A stretch of 64,000 nt of DNA from Trissonchulus latispiculum. Its lineage: Eukaryota > Nematoda > Enoplea > Enoplida > Ironidae. How positions within the stretch are numbered: the first letter of the stretch is position 1; every line of letters starts with the position of its first letter. Shown here in pieces: positions 49,001 through 56,771 of this stretch. The notes beneath the pieces were generated by a model. It did no database searches and was not told the DNA's origin. It saw only the letters and a program-made list of their open reading frames with translations. The translations under genes and the position numbers were made by a program. Where the stretch lies: contig JASAND010008518.1 of assembly GCA_030248195.1 (NCBI GenBank), positions 1 through 64,000 on the forward strand, written 5' to 3'.

Positions 49001-52000
49001 AAGTTGGATCTGTTCAGGCAGCAGTATGCAACCTTGCTTGACAAATACAAGAATTTGGTGGAGGACGAATCTGTCGCAAACAATCGCATTAAGGTAAAGG
49101 TAGCTGTGATTGGACTTCGGTTTCTATTTTGTAAGAAAAATTTGTGAGAAAACAAAGGAACTGAAGAGAAACAACGTGGTTTTTCAATTTTACCAGTCGC
49201 CAGCTAGTTTAGTTGTGCACGATTGACTTGCTGTTATTTTTGTAATTTGATATATACACGTGGGCAAAAATTCCTTGCTGTAGCCCTTACCAAGCTTGTT
49301 TTAGAGCTTGATTTTGCTATGTATTCGAAAATGCTTAACAAATTTTTTTCGTAAAATTTGCAGTCACTTGCTAAAGATTGTAAGCAGCTTCTAGTCTCTA
49401 CGTTATGTGTTTTTAATATGTTGCTTTTGTATTGAGTTTTGTAGGATCTGGAATTCGAGTTAGGCCAAATTCGTGTGAGTGCTGCATCTGCTCTTGCACT
49501 GAAGCATGATTTGTCTAACATGAATCTGCTTCTGGCTGAAAATTCTTCTTTGAAAAATGACGTCGCCAAATACAAGTATATACATAATAGTGGATATTTT
49601 ATGTGAACTGTAGAGCGTTGATGACCAGCATCGAAGGTTGTTGATTAGATCCAACCGGTGTACCGGCAGAGGCACATTCTTAGGTTCAGAGTCGTTGCAG
49701 TGACACTTGTTTTTCATGTCTTGTTTATTAATCATTACATATTTTTATTAATCATAAACATTCCTAGTTTTTGTAAATTTCCATTTCCAAATCACCTAAG
49801 CTGCAGTTTTGGAGAAACAGTTAAAGTGTAGTGAGCGGGTACAGATATCTTTTTCTGGATCTTTGTTAAACTTTCAGCTCAGCGTGGTCGAAAACTGCCA
49901 TACCAAATTTTATTTCAATCAGTCGTATATACAATATCCTTCTTACCATACATTAATATAGGGTCAGGTTCTGGAGGGCTTTTCCCCAGAAGATTTTGAG
50001 AGGGCTTGTACCTTGAACTGACATTTTCAGGGGCACTTCAAGAATACGTTTTTCGAAAAATTAACGCTAACTTTATAAAAATCTGTGATTTCGTCCCTGA
50101 CGCCGGTAGGGCTTGTACGTTGTCCGAGTTGGGGGGGGGGCTGACCCCCCCCAGACCCCCTCCACGATAACCTACGCTTCTTACTGTTACTCGTTTCTAG
50201 ATATACGTAATACTTGATGCTTCTTCGTACTTACTATTTCAGAAGCATGAGTAGAAATACCGTTCTGTTAGAAGAAGAAAGATCATCACTGCAGACGGAA
50301 TTGCAAGAATTGCGGAAACAGTATCAGGAAGTCGTGGTGCGTTATTTTATAGATCGAGAGTAACAATTTATATACAGTTGTATAACAAATCGATTTTCGA
50401 GGTTCTAAGCCCTTTTCGGAAAATCAAATATTGCTAGGTTTGGACAGCTTCAAGAGCGCTGATCCGCTCTTTAATAGTTCCCTCGAGAAAATGTTTCTTT
50501 TGAAGCTTGAACTGGTTGATTTTCTTTAGCTTTCCCACACTTAGACAAAACGATGTTCAAAAATTGTTTGTTCTGTCTTTTTATCGCCAAAACAAAACTG
50601 CTTCATTGTATGTTGTACTTTAGACGAAAAATTGTGTGCTTAAAGAAGCGTTTGCACGTAACGGTCGAGGGGATCTGTCCATCTCACAGCTGAGCTACGT
50701 TGATGCTTTGTCTACGAAGTGCGCAAAACTTTCCGACGAATTGACCTCTGTACGCCAAAGGTAATCCTACCCTGTTGTACGCACCAATCATTGAAATTAT
50801 GATTGACAAAATATCTGTCATTACAATGTCTAGTTTGAATATCCAAGGACAAAGCCCTTGAAATCAGTTTCCAGGTAGTTATGTGCACACGGCCGACAGG
50901 AATCGGTTAACGGGAGGGGGTATGGGAAGGTCCAACAATACAAGGCACAAACCTTTCCGTCGTTAGGGGCAAGGAGTAAGGGAACATTTGGCAAGGGGGA
51001 GGTAGAAATGGCCCGAAAAACAACTTTTTGGGACAACCCCGTTCTGTGTTAGAAATGCGTTTTGGTTGTTTAGTTCAGCAATTACTGCCTTTGACCACGA
51101 AGCTTTATAGATTATGTACTTTTGTTTGAACGGACCAAAGAACTGCATTAAATTTCCGTGAAGCTGCAGCTATACACTGTTAAAGTGTTGTTTTTATGAG
51201 AATCCTCGCCAATGTGTAATGGTGTAGATGCGTACATATTTAGCATTCGGTTTGTACTTTGCAGATTATCTGTAGCTGAAGCTTCCCTATCACAGCGTGA
51301 GGACCGTATTCAGGCATTGGAGCACAGGTGCTGTGAGTTGGAGACGTATCTTGAAGGCAAGGACAATGAGGTTAATTCTTTGCAGGCTACTGTAAGCCAA
51401 CTGCAGCAGGAGCTGACTGAGGCTAAGCAGGCCCAGCAGTCTTCTGAGTCAAACTGTGATAGACTGTCCGTTCCTCCTGTCGAAGAGAATCGTCACCTGA
51501 TGTGCTTTTCCAAGAGTCCCTCTCCTGTCTCCAGAAGTCCTTCCCCCATTGTTGATGCCAGCGGGGATGATGATGTAAGTATTCCTATTATTTCATGTGC
51601 TCGTACAAACTACTTACTCTTGCCGCTGGTTACCGTTCGTTTTTCGTTCCCTTTTAGTGCCGACTGTAAATTTAGAACTTTGATTGCTGACGTGAATTAA
51701 GGGATAAGTTTATCCTTGGAGAAAAACTTTATAGTTGTATGTAGAAGACTGTTATATGAGTTGGAAATTGTACACTGTTTTTCTGAATTCTGATTATTTC
51801 ATTCGGTTGCGTTTCTTCCATTTCCAGATGCAACTGGATCTGTCTTCTGCCACCGCCGTCCTGGATCACACCATTCCGGTGCCTTCCTTTTCTCCCAGCA
51901 ATTCTGTTGCTGACCAGCCTCCAGTCAACGACAGTGATACGGACGGGGACATGGAAAAGGATTCGTCATCTCAGATCGCGGCTGATACGGCTTCGTAAGC

Positions 52001-54855
52001 AGACCTTCTACCGGGCCCAATTTTGAAGAGTCTGTCCAGTCTTTGAAGAGGGTCTGCCTCTTTGTTCCCAAACAATACTGTAAAAGACTATTTTTACATA
52101 TTTTTTAAAAAGCTAAAAATGCTATCTAAAAATGAATATTTTTTGATAAATATAATTGTTGCTTAGGATTCTGCCCTTTTTTACCTAGGCAGGGTAGCCG
52201 CTGCTATCTAAGAAAGTGAGTCAAGCGAGTTAAAAGAATTAAAATTAACTCGATCCTTTCGCGCACAGGGTTAAAAGGGCTAAACAGTTCATTTTAGCTC
52301 ACCTGCATGGTTAAACAAGTAAAAATTTTTTAACTCTGCTTCTTTTAACTCGTACGCTAAAAGGAGCCGACACAAAGGAACGCTACCTCACTTTACGTGG
52401 AGTAAGATACAATTTTGGAGGATAAAGCGCGCGTGTGGCTATTCAAATGGACAGCTGGTCCTAGTTCAAGCTGGTGCTTGTTCGGTGACTAGTTTTAAAT
52501 CTAAGCTGAGCTTGCTTGCTCGAGAAAAGTTTGGATGCTTTGCGGTGCGCCACCCGCTCATCATTAGCTGTTTTGAGTTGTGTTCAACCCTAGAGGCTTT
52601 TTATTTGAACAATTATTGTCTTCGACTGCTTAGGTTAACAATGTGCAGTCATTTTTTAATTGTAGTGATTGTTTGGTATGTGATAGCCTGAAGACTCGAC
52701 TAGCTGTTTTGGAATCCCAGATTGTTGAAAAAAGTAGCTTAATCCGTGCTTTGCAGGAACAGAATAAGCCGCAAGTCGATGTAAGGTTATATTGAAAATA
52801 TGACAGCTAGATATGAAAAATAGGATGAAGGAACTTTTTGGGAACTCCTCTCCTTAGGTGTGTTAGGAAAATCGGAGCATTCTCCGACTTTAAAATTGTG
52901 CAAAAGTTTGAAGGTTTTGTCGATAAATGCCAAACTTTTGCTTAAAAATGGCCCAAAATCCCAAAATTGAGGAAAATCGCTTAAATTGCTTTGGAAATTT
53001 CGTTTTCTTGATAATTTTTTCTATTTTCGGGTGGTCATTGCCCCCTCACTTTGAACCTATACTCTTCCCTATTTTTTGCCTAGCCATATCAGTACTCCTA
53101 ATCCTGCTCTTCTGAGCTTGGTCAGGGTTGGCTCTTTCACATAAAAATCCGCGGTGAATAATAGTTGATTCTGTGTTGCTCTTTGGTGACCCGTATCTTA
53201 TACAAAAACATATGGAATAAGCTAAGGAAATTACTTTTACCACAAGGCCGTTGGTTTGTTGGATTGGAAGATTAGCTCTGTTAGTATGTTGTGCTTAAGC
53301 TTTTGTGTCGAAGACATTGGGCGTGACGCCTATTACGCACCCCTGTCCGATTTATTCACCGATGATGTGTCCTGTCTCTTAATGTTGTGTCATTTATTAG
53401 CCTAATATTCTCTTCAAAGTATGAATTTGGATTGGTTGTATTTCTAGGACCCGTTGCTTGGTGAGAAAGTTTATCATATGTCAGACAATCCTCTTGAAAT
53501 GGACCATGCGGCTTTTCACGATAACATGAGGAAGTTACAGGAGGTATGTCCAATAAGTAGAGGAGATAGATAGACATTGCTGCGTGTTTGCGTCGAGTTC
53601 ATTCTTTACTCATAGGCTAAATAACAGTTTGTATATTACGTAAAGCAATTTAATCAGCGTTATTTTTGCATTTTCTTTCAAAATAACAAAGTTTTATTGC
53701 TAACGATTAACGAAATACAAAGTACAGTAAAGTGTATTGTAACGTCTAGCGAAGCAGTAATATCTGTTCATGTTAACGTCTAGCGAAGCAGTAATATCTG
53801 TTCATGTTATCACAAGTGTTGTTGTCTATCTTTGCACTGTTTCACCGTGTGTGGTAGATTGTAACAGAAATAAATTTTGCGTGAACTGTTTGTATTTAAC
53901 AGGAGAACAATTTGTTCCGCTTACGTTTGGAAGAATTTGAAAGACAGCGCTCGTCACGGCCTAAAGAACCGGGAAGTAGTGCAGTAGAGGATTCTGCTTC
54001 TTTGAGTCATTCCATGGATCCGCCAGACTTTGGAAATATTACTCAGTGTGTGGCCAATACTGTGAAAGAGGCAACGCTTCATCAAAAGATTCAAGGCAAT
54101 AACATCTATTTTTAGGCATTGTTCATTTGCTTCTATTAAAATTTGGCTACTTTTAATGTTTTCAAAGCATATTTACGGCTGTTCAATTTTTATCTGGCGG
54201 AGGCAGCCTCCCTGGATCCACATGATGAGCTATGGTTCTTGGGAAGCTGTCAATCATAATCCTCACTCAGCATAGTTGTTCTTTCTTTGTATGACATTGT
54301 CGTTTCATGACATTAGGCAGTCAGCATACAGTACATGATTGCATTAATGCGTTTCTTATTCTTTTGTTTTAAGATTTGGAGCGGAAAATCGAAGAACTGA
54401 AAGGCCTTCGTCAGAAGGAGCTTGAAGTGCACAGAGCCACTGTGATGCGCTATCGGGAAGTTGTTTCCAGTGTTACCGGGTATCAGGTCAAACTGAAGGA
54501 GGAGCAAAGACATAGACAAGGTCTCCAAACCTACGAGGTTCAGAGTATATTTGAGCCACGTGAAGACCATTTCTTATTCCAGGTCAGCTTTCATGATTTT
54601 ATGTATTTATTTTTGCTTTATCTTATTTACTTCAGCATTTGCTTGTTTACTTTGTTTGTTACTGATAGAAAATAAAACTACGGCGCTGTTCTGTTTCAGC
54701 GTGCGGACGGCGACGGCCTACATTTGCTGGACAATGACTATGCTCAAAAATATCCAGACTTTGTGGATGCCTACCTGAAAAGTGACGAATGCATTCCTGC
54801 CTTTCTTAGTGCTGTCACTTTGCAAGTCTACAATCGATCTAATTCCCTGGATTGA
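17348..54855 (+). CDS. MAD1L1: MAD1 spindle assembly checkpoint protein homologue, 14 exons, 747 aa
   Basis: MAD1 recruits MAD2 to unattached kinetochores and templates its conversion to the active form. Fourteen exons join in phase: 17348-17414, 23858-24045, 41698-41880, 48896-49093, 49445-49575, 50243-50336, 50624-50760, 51265-51574, 51828-51994, 52666-52780, 53448-53543, 53903-54095, 54374-54582 and 54700-54855. The product of 747 residues compares with about 718 in human. Residues 30-430 are mostly coiled coil. Residues 537-545 (KVYHMSDNP) match the MAD2-interaction motif. The C-terminal globular domain has TGYQ at 661-664 and [13 protein letters not shown] at 728-740, the hallmark MAD1 end. 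Introns 1-3 (6.4, 17.7 and 7.0 kb) are mostly transposons; later introns are under 1.2 kb. A 5' untranslated exon is possible because TTTATAATTTCAG precedes the start codon. Confidence 0.93.
17448..17491. repeat. (TA)n microsatellite
   Basis: About 20 TA units in intron 1 of MAD1, followed closely by (AC)n. Confidence 0.9.
17534..18622 (+). mobile_element. TA-flanked element with GTCAATCGGGAAAAAA ends
   Basis: Left GTCAATCGGGAAAAAA and right TTTTTTTCCCGATTGAC are inverted, each flanked by TA. The motif CGGGAAAAAAAGCCA recurs inside at about 17736, 17743-17760 and 18250, as subterminal transposase-binding repeats often do. There is no transposase, so it is a non-autonomous mariner-like element (inference). 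Confidence 0.75.
18623..21470 (-). repeat. Single fold-back arm (copy III), interrupted
   Basis: Reads from the family centre (GGGGTCGCGGCAGCGACCCC at 18633) through the unique block and the 163-bp repeats (19260-19860) to AAGTGAGCTGAGCAAC at 19921. The outer block resumes at about 21300 (AAGTGAGCTGAGCACTTGAC) and ends near 21470 (CACACATATTATCC). About 1.3 kb between is an insertion of unknown type. Open frames at 20800-21130 and 21555-21661 (minus) are unsupported. Confidence 0.6.
21480..22194. other. No gene seen
   Basis: Intron 1 of MAD1. A minus-strand frame ending at a strong GTAAGTATC donor (about 21558) is the only exon-like feature, and I do not recognise its product. Confidence 0.4.
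22195..23810. mobile_element. CCGG-rich-ended element interrupted by a hAT-like MITE
   Basis: TGCACCGGGGCCAGGCCCC at 22195 is mirrored by GGCGGCCCCGGTGCA ending at 23810. Between 22195 and 22280 CCCCGGT/CAGGCCC motifs repeat. The 1.3-kb MITE at 22453-23760 is inserted, leaving an original element of about 300 bp. No exact target duplication identified. Confidence 0.55.
22453..23760 (+). mobile_element. 1.3-kb hAT-like MITE, exact 8-bp target duplication (first copy)
   Basis: Left CAGGGGCGCACCCAAGG; right end read in reverse CAGTGGCGCACCCAGCG. ATATATAA is duplicated (22445-22452 and 23761-23768). The interior contains the hairpins CGCGCCTTCGGCGCG and GGGGGCTGCCGCCCCC. No coding frame. Nearly identical to 40140-41431. 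Confidence 0.92.
23858..24045 (+). CDS. MAD1L1: MAD1 exon 2
   Basis: Acceptor TCTATTTCAG; completes the split threonine, then [10 protein letters not shown] and a coiled coil ([17 protein letters not shown]). Donor CAA|GTACGT is followed within about 20 bases by a fold-back arm. Confidence 0.88.
24056..25800 (-). repeat. Single fold-back arm (copy IV), start of the inverted duplication
   Basis: Begins CGGCAGCGACCCC just after the MAD1 exon 2 donor. Runs through the unique block, 163-bp repeats (24680-25130), 140-bp repeats (25140-25680) and the terminal block (CACATTATTATCCCC...TTACTTG at 25790). It ends in TA repeats. The outer end faces right, opposite to copy V. Confidence 0.8.
25910..25945. 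repeat. (TA)n microsatellite
   Basis: About 17 TA units abutting the CCGGAA element. Confidence 0.9.
25946..27379 (+). mobile_element. CCGGAA-ended element, copy A
   Basis: Starts TAGGGATCGACCGGAAC. (CCGGAA)n blocks lie at 25970-26035 and (TTCCGG)n/(CCGGAA)n at 27315-27373. About 1.25 kb of AT-rich non-coding sequence lies between. Copy B is its reverse complement across a TA tract. Confidence 0.7.
27380..27466. repeat. (TA)n microsatellite at the centre of the inverted duplication
   Basis: More than 40 TA units, self-complementary, separating copies A and B. Its length in the assembly should be treated as unreliable. Confidence 0.9.
28440..30170 (-). mobile_element. 5'-truncated CR1/jockey-like non-LTR retrotransposon
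   Basis: On the minus strand the reverse transcriptase begins at [13 protein letters not shown] and runs to the end of the element, without the endonuclease. The 3' end has AATAAACCAATTG followed by (TTTG)n at 28436-28451. Truncation at the 5' end with a short tandem-repeat tail is typical of this superfamily. It is inserted in copy B. Confidence 0.85.
28659..30150 (-). pseudogene. Non-LTR reverse transcriptase with one frameshift
   Basis: The motifs run in order: [58 protein letters not shown], and the catalytic [10 protein letters not shown]. The C-terminal connector has [15 protein letters not shown]. One lost G in AGTGGG(G)TGCCT near 29562 shifts the frame just before the VPQGS motif; otherwise it is open. 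The product would have copied element RNA at the target site. It cannot be made intact from this copy. Confidence 0.88.
31041..31095. repeat. (TA)n microsatellite
   Basis: TA units between copy B and the fold-back arm, mirroring 25790-25945. Confidence 0.85.
31085..31915 (+). repeat. Fold-back arm (copy V), truncated by a SINE
   Basis: Terminal block AAGTAACAAAAATGCTCCG, then 140-bp repeats (31220-31600) and 163-bp repeats (31600-31910). Individual repeat variants (GAGCTCTCATCTGATACC, CGCGACAGCACTCTCC) match copy IV's units in mirror order. It stops at the SINE start. Confidence 0.8.
31916..32340 (+). mobile_element. tRNA-derived SINE
   Basis: The head has polymerase III promoter boxes: TGGCCGAGTGG (A box) and GGTTCGAACCC (B box). 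The body has CCCCTTGAGCAAAGGACTAAG, a motif common in invertebrate SINEs, and GTAAATGGGTACC. It cannot fold as a working tRNA because the anticodon arm and 3' acceptor strand do not pair. The 3' boundary is uncertain. Confidence 0.7.
32381..34622. mobile_element. 2.2-kb long-inverted-repeat element with TA duplication
   Basis: AAGTCTGACCAAAAATTC at the left is mirrored by GAATTTTTGGTCAGACTT at the right; TA flanks both (32379-32380, 34623-34624). Each arm is about 660 bp and is rich in CCGGTTACCGGA/TATCCGGT motifs. The loop is interrupted by the element at 33076-33782. Long arms plus TA suggest a mariner-like fold-back (inference). Confidence 0.85.
33076..33782. mobile_element. PIF/Harbinger-like palindromic MITE, CTG duplication
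   Basis: GGGCCGTATTTTCAAAA on the left pairs with TTTGAGAATGCGGCCC on the right, flanked by CTG on both sides. The interior is a dense array of short inverted repeats (GATAGGGCTATCTGTAACTA variants, about 15 of them). The class is inferred from the 3-bp duplication and the GGCC terminus. Confidence 0.7.
34625..34764 (+). repeat. Satellite unit flank (GGCCGTGCTG repeat)
   Basis: TAGTTATAGGCCGTGCTG...GGCACGATTTCTAATGCTCTTC... is homologous to 38752-38935. The composite element 34765-38738 appears to have split a tandem array. Confidence 0.65.
35016..36077. mobile_element. Fold-back element with about 300-bp arms
   Basis: ACTAGGGGGGAAAATGCCC at the left is mirrored at 36060-36077. The arms include ACACGGTGCATGG and two or three units of AATAGGG.TCTACTCGGCGAC (about 60 bp). 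The left arm has one more unit than the right. The loop (about 35330-35830) has no gene and a TA tract. Confidence 0.85.
36245..36700 (+). repeat. 58-bp tandem repeat, about 8 copies
   Basis: ACACGG.GCGT.ATCTTAGG starts at 36246, 36304, 36362 and 36420, exactly 58 bp apart. Alternating variants (TCAT/TTAT; CTCTACCG/CTTTTCAG) suggest a dimeric higher-order pattern. Confidence 0.92.
36735..37745 (+). repeat. 149-bp tandem repeat, about 7 copies
   Basis: GCTTTCATTTGATA occurs at 37041, 37181, 37330, 37480 and 37629. Later units are nearly identical (GACCGGTCCGGACC, CAGGCCGCTGG). Frames open through it are repeat artefacts. It shares its first 40 bp with the 140-bp fold-back satellite. Confidence 0.92.
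37746..38560. other. No gene seen; G-rich debris
   Basis: 38190-38275 is G-rich (MITE-like). GGGGGAGCGCTAACGCGCTCCCCC at 38575 onward forms a hairpin. Long open frames here are compositional. Confidence 0.4.
38752..38935 (+). repeat. Satellite unit (GGCCGTGCTG repeat)
   Basis: TAGTTATAGGCCGTGCTG occurs at 38752 and again near 38910, about 155 bp apart. Homologous to 34625-34764. Confidence 0.7.
39140..39549 (+). mobile_element. G-rich MITE with CTGGCTTTTTCC termini
   Basis: CTGGCTTTTTCCTAC at left, CCTAGGAAAAAGCCAG at right. CAGACC is duplicated immediately outside (39134-39139, 39550-39555); an 8-bp duplication with one lost base is possible. Contains CCGGCTTCGCCGG. Confidence 0.7.
40140..41431 (+). 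mobile_element. 1.3-kb hAT-like MITE, exact 8-bp target duplication (second copy)
   Basis: Same termini and interior as 22453-23760 with few differences. ATACGTAT is duplicated (40132-40139 and 41432-41439). It lies about 270 bp upstream of MAD1 exon 3. Confidence 0.93.
41698..41880 (+). CDS. MAD1L1: MAD1 exon 3
   Basis: Acceptor GATTTTTCTAG, phase 0 at both ends, donor GTGAGC. Residues 86-146: [17 protein letters not shown] coiled coil, then a serine-rich gap and [11 protein letters not shown]. Confidence 0.88.
41881..42815. other. MAD1 intron 3, 5' part; no other gene seen
   Basis: Unique-looking AT-rich sequence with one short G run at 42329. Nothing else supported. Confidence 0.4.
42816..43564. 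mobile_element. Mariner-like MITE, TA duplication
   Basis: CACTCTTAGAAATG at left and TTTTTAAGAGTG at right, each followed by TA. The interior repeats CTGTA.TTTT.ACAGG in both orientations more than ten times, and 43164-43205 is a GC-rich hairpin (GCGGCCG). No coding sequence. Confidence 0.82.
44071..44225 (+). mobile_element. Short hAT-like MITE inside the LINE endonuclease
   Basis: CAGGCCCGCACCCAGG terminus; GGGCCATG is duplicated at 44063-44070 and 44226-44233. Mostly G runs. The right terminus is degraded. Excision would restore [12 protein letters not shown] in frame. Confidence 0.8.
45554..46247 (+). mobile_element. hAT-like MITE inside the LINE reverse transcriptase
   Basis: CAGGGGCGTAGGCAGG at left, CTGGCTACGCCACTG at right. 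ACATCTGT is duplicated (45546-45553, 46248-46255). It carries GGGGGCTGCCGCCCCC, the same hairpin as the 1.3-kb MITEs. It splits the RT after PISLTSV. Confidence 0.93.
47741..48895. other. MAD1 intron 3, 3' part; no other gene seen
   Basis: Unique-looking AT-rich sequence up to the exon 4 acceptor. Open frames are short and unsupported. Confidence 0.4.
48896..49093 (+). CDS. MAD1L1: MAD1 exon 4
   Basis: Acceptor TACATATTTTAG, donor GTAAAG, phase 0-0. Residues 147-212, heptad-rich ([28 protein letters not shown]). Confidence 0.9.
49445..49575 (+). CDS. MAD1L1: MAD1 exon 5
   Basis: Acceptor GTTTTGTAG, donor AA|GTATAT, ends in phase 2. Codes [15 protein letters not shown] and [13 protein letters not shown], coiled coil. 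Confidence 0.88.
50243..50336 (+). CDS. MAD1L1: MAD1 exon 6
   Basis: Acceptor TACTATTTCAG, donor GTG|GTGCGT. Codes [19 protein letters not shown], coiled coil, ending at residue 287. Confidence 0.88.
50624..50760 (+). CDS. MAD1L1: MAD1 exon 7
   Basis: Acceptor TTGTACTTTAG, donor AAG|GTAATC, ends in phase 2. Codes [19 protein letters not shown], then a helix to VRQR. Confidence 0.88.
51265..51574 (+). CDS. MAD1L1: MAD1 exon 8
   Basis: Acceptor TACTTTGCAG, donor GTAAGT. The largest exon (residues 333-436): coiled coil to about residue 398, then an unstructured S/P-rich tail ([13 protein letters not shown]) with possible proline-directed phosphorylation sites. Confidence 0.9.
51828..51994 (+). 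CDS. MAD1L1: MAD1 exon 9
   Basis: Acceptor TTCCATTTCCAG, donor TTC|GTAAGC. Low-complexity, acidic, predicted disordered ([15 protein letters not shown]). Confidence 0.85.
52001..52660. other. MAD1 intron 9; nothing else seen
   Basis: Includes TTAAAAGGGCTAAAC-like short repeats of the motif GTTAAAA near 52220-52370. No gene. Confidence 0.35.
52666..52780 (+). CDS. MAD1L1: MAD1 exon 10
   Basis: Acceptor TTTAATTGTAG, donor GAT|GTAAGG. Completes a split serine, then [15 protein letters not shown] coiled coil to residue 530. Confidence 0.88.
53448..53543 (+). CDS. MAD1L1: MAD1 exon 11, MAD2-interaction motif
   Basis: Acceptor TGTATTTCTAG, donor GAG|GTATGT, phase 0-0. Contains KVYHMSDNP, equivalent to the human KVLHMSLNP stretch that MAD2 closes around. 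Confidence 0.93.
53903..54095 (+). CDS. MAD1L1: MAD1 exon 12, likely GC donor
   Basis: Acceptor TGTATTTAACAG. Codes [15 protein letters not shown] through [11 protein letters not shown]. The only 3' border that keeps phase with exon 13 and a sensible sequence is AAG|GCAATA, a GC-AG intron; a weak GTGTGG upstream is the alternative. Confidence 0.8.
54374..54582 (+). CDS. MAD1L1: MAD1 exon 13
   Basis: Acceptor TTTTGTTTTAAG, donor CCAG|GTCAGC. Codes the helix leading to the globular domain and the family signature VTGYQVKL (TGYQ 661-664). Confidence 0.92.
54700..54855 (+). CDS. MAD1L1: MAD1 exon 14, C-terminus
   Basis: Acceptor GTTCTGTTTCAG. Codes [18 protein letters not shown] near the stop, the most conserved end of MAD1. 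The TGA is at 54853-54855. Confidence 0.93.
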   Translation, partial: RADGDGLHLLDNDYAQKYPDFVDAYLKSDECIPAFLSAVTLQVYNRSNSLD

Positions 54856-55540
54856 CAGTTTTGCATTCGAGTATATAATTGCTCTGATTGTGGTACGTTT
54901 GATATTAAAATTCTGTCTGTTCATGCTCACTTCAAGTTCATCCTTCAAGTCTGTCCGGCATATTCTACGGGGGATACCCGAATCTTGTGGGGGGAGACAA
55001 GCTGAGGTATATAAGTGAAAATAGAGAGCTTTTTCATACCCTCTCTAAAGAAACTTGTCCGTACGTTCCGAGGTGGGTTGGCCGAACTGGTCTGTATTTT
55101 CATGGTACCCTTAATTTACTTCAGTTGAAATTCAGTCCTTGCTATAATTGGCGTCGTCGTCACACCAGGTCGTCAGATTAAGGGCAACTGGCATGTTCTC
55201 TGATTTTTTGCACTGCAGCTGAGCGCACGCTAGCATTAGCAACTGACCTTCCTCTACAGTTAAGTACCTGGTACGCATTTGTGTGTGCTCATTATTCGCT
55301 ATAACTCAACGTATTAATGTTGCAGCTAGAAAACCTTTATTCTGACAGCCCTACACTTCACCCTGTAGATAGGGGACGAAATAAGTTGATGTCTTAGGTA
55401 CACTTTTTTGAAATCTCACAGCTCGCTGCTAACAGATAGCCTACCAGGAAACCCTTTTATTTATACTCTTGCTGCTGTAGGAAAGTTTAAATCCAGAGGC
55501 CAAGGATGCCAAGAAATCCAACATTGTTGCACTAATGCCT
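54856..55540. other. Region just downstream of MAD1; no gene assigned
   Basis: A plus-strand frame at 54975-55075 (FYGGYPNLVGGDKLRYISEN) ends at a GTGGGT donor-like site but matches nothing I recognise. Probably 3' untranslated or intergenic sequence. Confidence 0.4.
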
Positions 55541-55559
55541 CCTACCGCGGGCGCGGTTA

Positions 55560-56045
55560 TGGCTTGCCATCCCGTCCTCCACGATTCTTCTGCATTGCAA
55601 CCGATCCTCCGCTAGGTGTTGACAGATCGTTAACCAGCTCTAGCCCACACGGCTGCGCCGTAAGCTGGTTTTAGATGGGCAAGATAGCTTTCCACCAAGT
55701 TAATCCACAACTTCGAGCCGTCCGAGAATACCGCCAAGTTGGCGGCCTGGGTGTGAAAAGAGTTGATCTGGGGAGGCGGTCTATTCCAATTCGGCATACA
55801 TGTCCGAACCAACGGAGGCGTCTGGCAGCCACCACTGATGGAACAGTATGTTGGTTCAGGTATGTACGACGGATGTCGTCGTTCGTACGCCGGTGTAATC
55901 TCGAGATGCCCAGTATTTGGCGCAGACAAGGCATCTGCAATACCTCTAGGCGGCGTTGATCTTTATCCAGGATCCTCCATGTCTCGCTGGCTTAAAGACG
56001 AGGTCCTGGCGCGAGGACCACACTGTTGTAAACTCTCATTTTGAC
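55560..56045 (-). pseudogene. C-terminal tail of a non-LTR reverse transcriptase
   Basis: The minus-strand frame reads ETWRILDKDQRRLEVLQ, then CLRQILGISRLHRRTNDDIR and RRLRWFGHVCRIGIDRLPR. This is the characteristic connector after the RT of many LINEs. A stop interrupts it upstream (after APGPRL) and a frame change follows LTWWKAILP. No catalytic part remains. It belongs to a different lineage from the two CR1-like copies. Confidence 0.75.
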
Positions 56046-56771
56046 GACCAAGCTAATTGGTCTATTAGCTGCAGCTGCATTGTTGCAGCGTTGATATATT
56101 TTTATAATCCTAATTTTATTTTTTCAGGTTGTGCACTATTGCCGGAGTCCGTTCTTCAAATGAGATTTGCCATAAAATGTTGTTCTAACATCTACCTGTC
56201 TTGTCTGCTGAAGTAGTGCCTCATCTTCTAATTTGGAGTCATGACGAACAGAACCAGACATTTGAATATTTGATTACTTGATCATGCGGATGCGCCTTTT
56301 ACTTTTTAATAAAATGTATATATTCTTGTGACTTAATCGTTAGTGTTGTATGTCGGGCGAAACGTGGCCGAGAACTTACTAGGTATATTAACGGTGAACG
56401 GAGTTTGACTAGTTACAAGTACAGGGAACAATACTGGGAAAGTGGGAGTGAATTAGCCATCATAAAGCTGCGATAATTTGACCATAGGATAGGAAGAAAA
56501 ACTGCTCCTTGTTTGAACGCTGATTGATTACGATGAAACTGCAATCAAAATTCACGTATCGCTTGTTAAGCTACGTCAACCTTCATTTAGTGTTAATACC
56601 AAGAGTGATTAATGACCACATACGACGATGACAAGAGCGCACTCTGTATTGAGGAGCTGGCAGACAAACCTATAATTAGAGCTTACCCCCTTCCTCATAA
56701 ACAGAAACAACGGCAGTTTTCCATTCTCGTGCAACATCTGCGCATTCATAGATTCAATGAAGGCATACCAA
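56046..56771. other. No gene seen
   Basis: AATAAAA at 56308 could be a polyadenylation signal for an upstream plus-strand transcript. A 56612-56770 open frame is unsupported. Confidence 0.35.

Noticed and set aside
55408..56044. Plus-strand gene with glycine-rich product
   Set aside because: Antisense of a better-supported LINE reverse-transcriptase tail on the minus strand.
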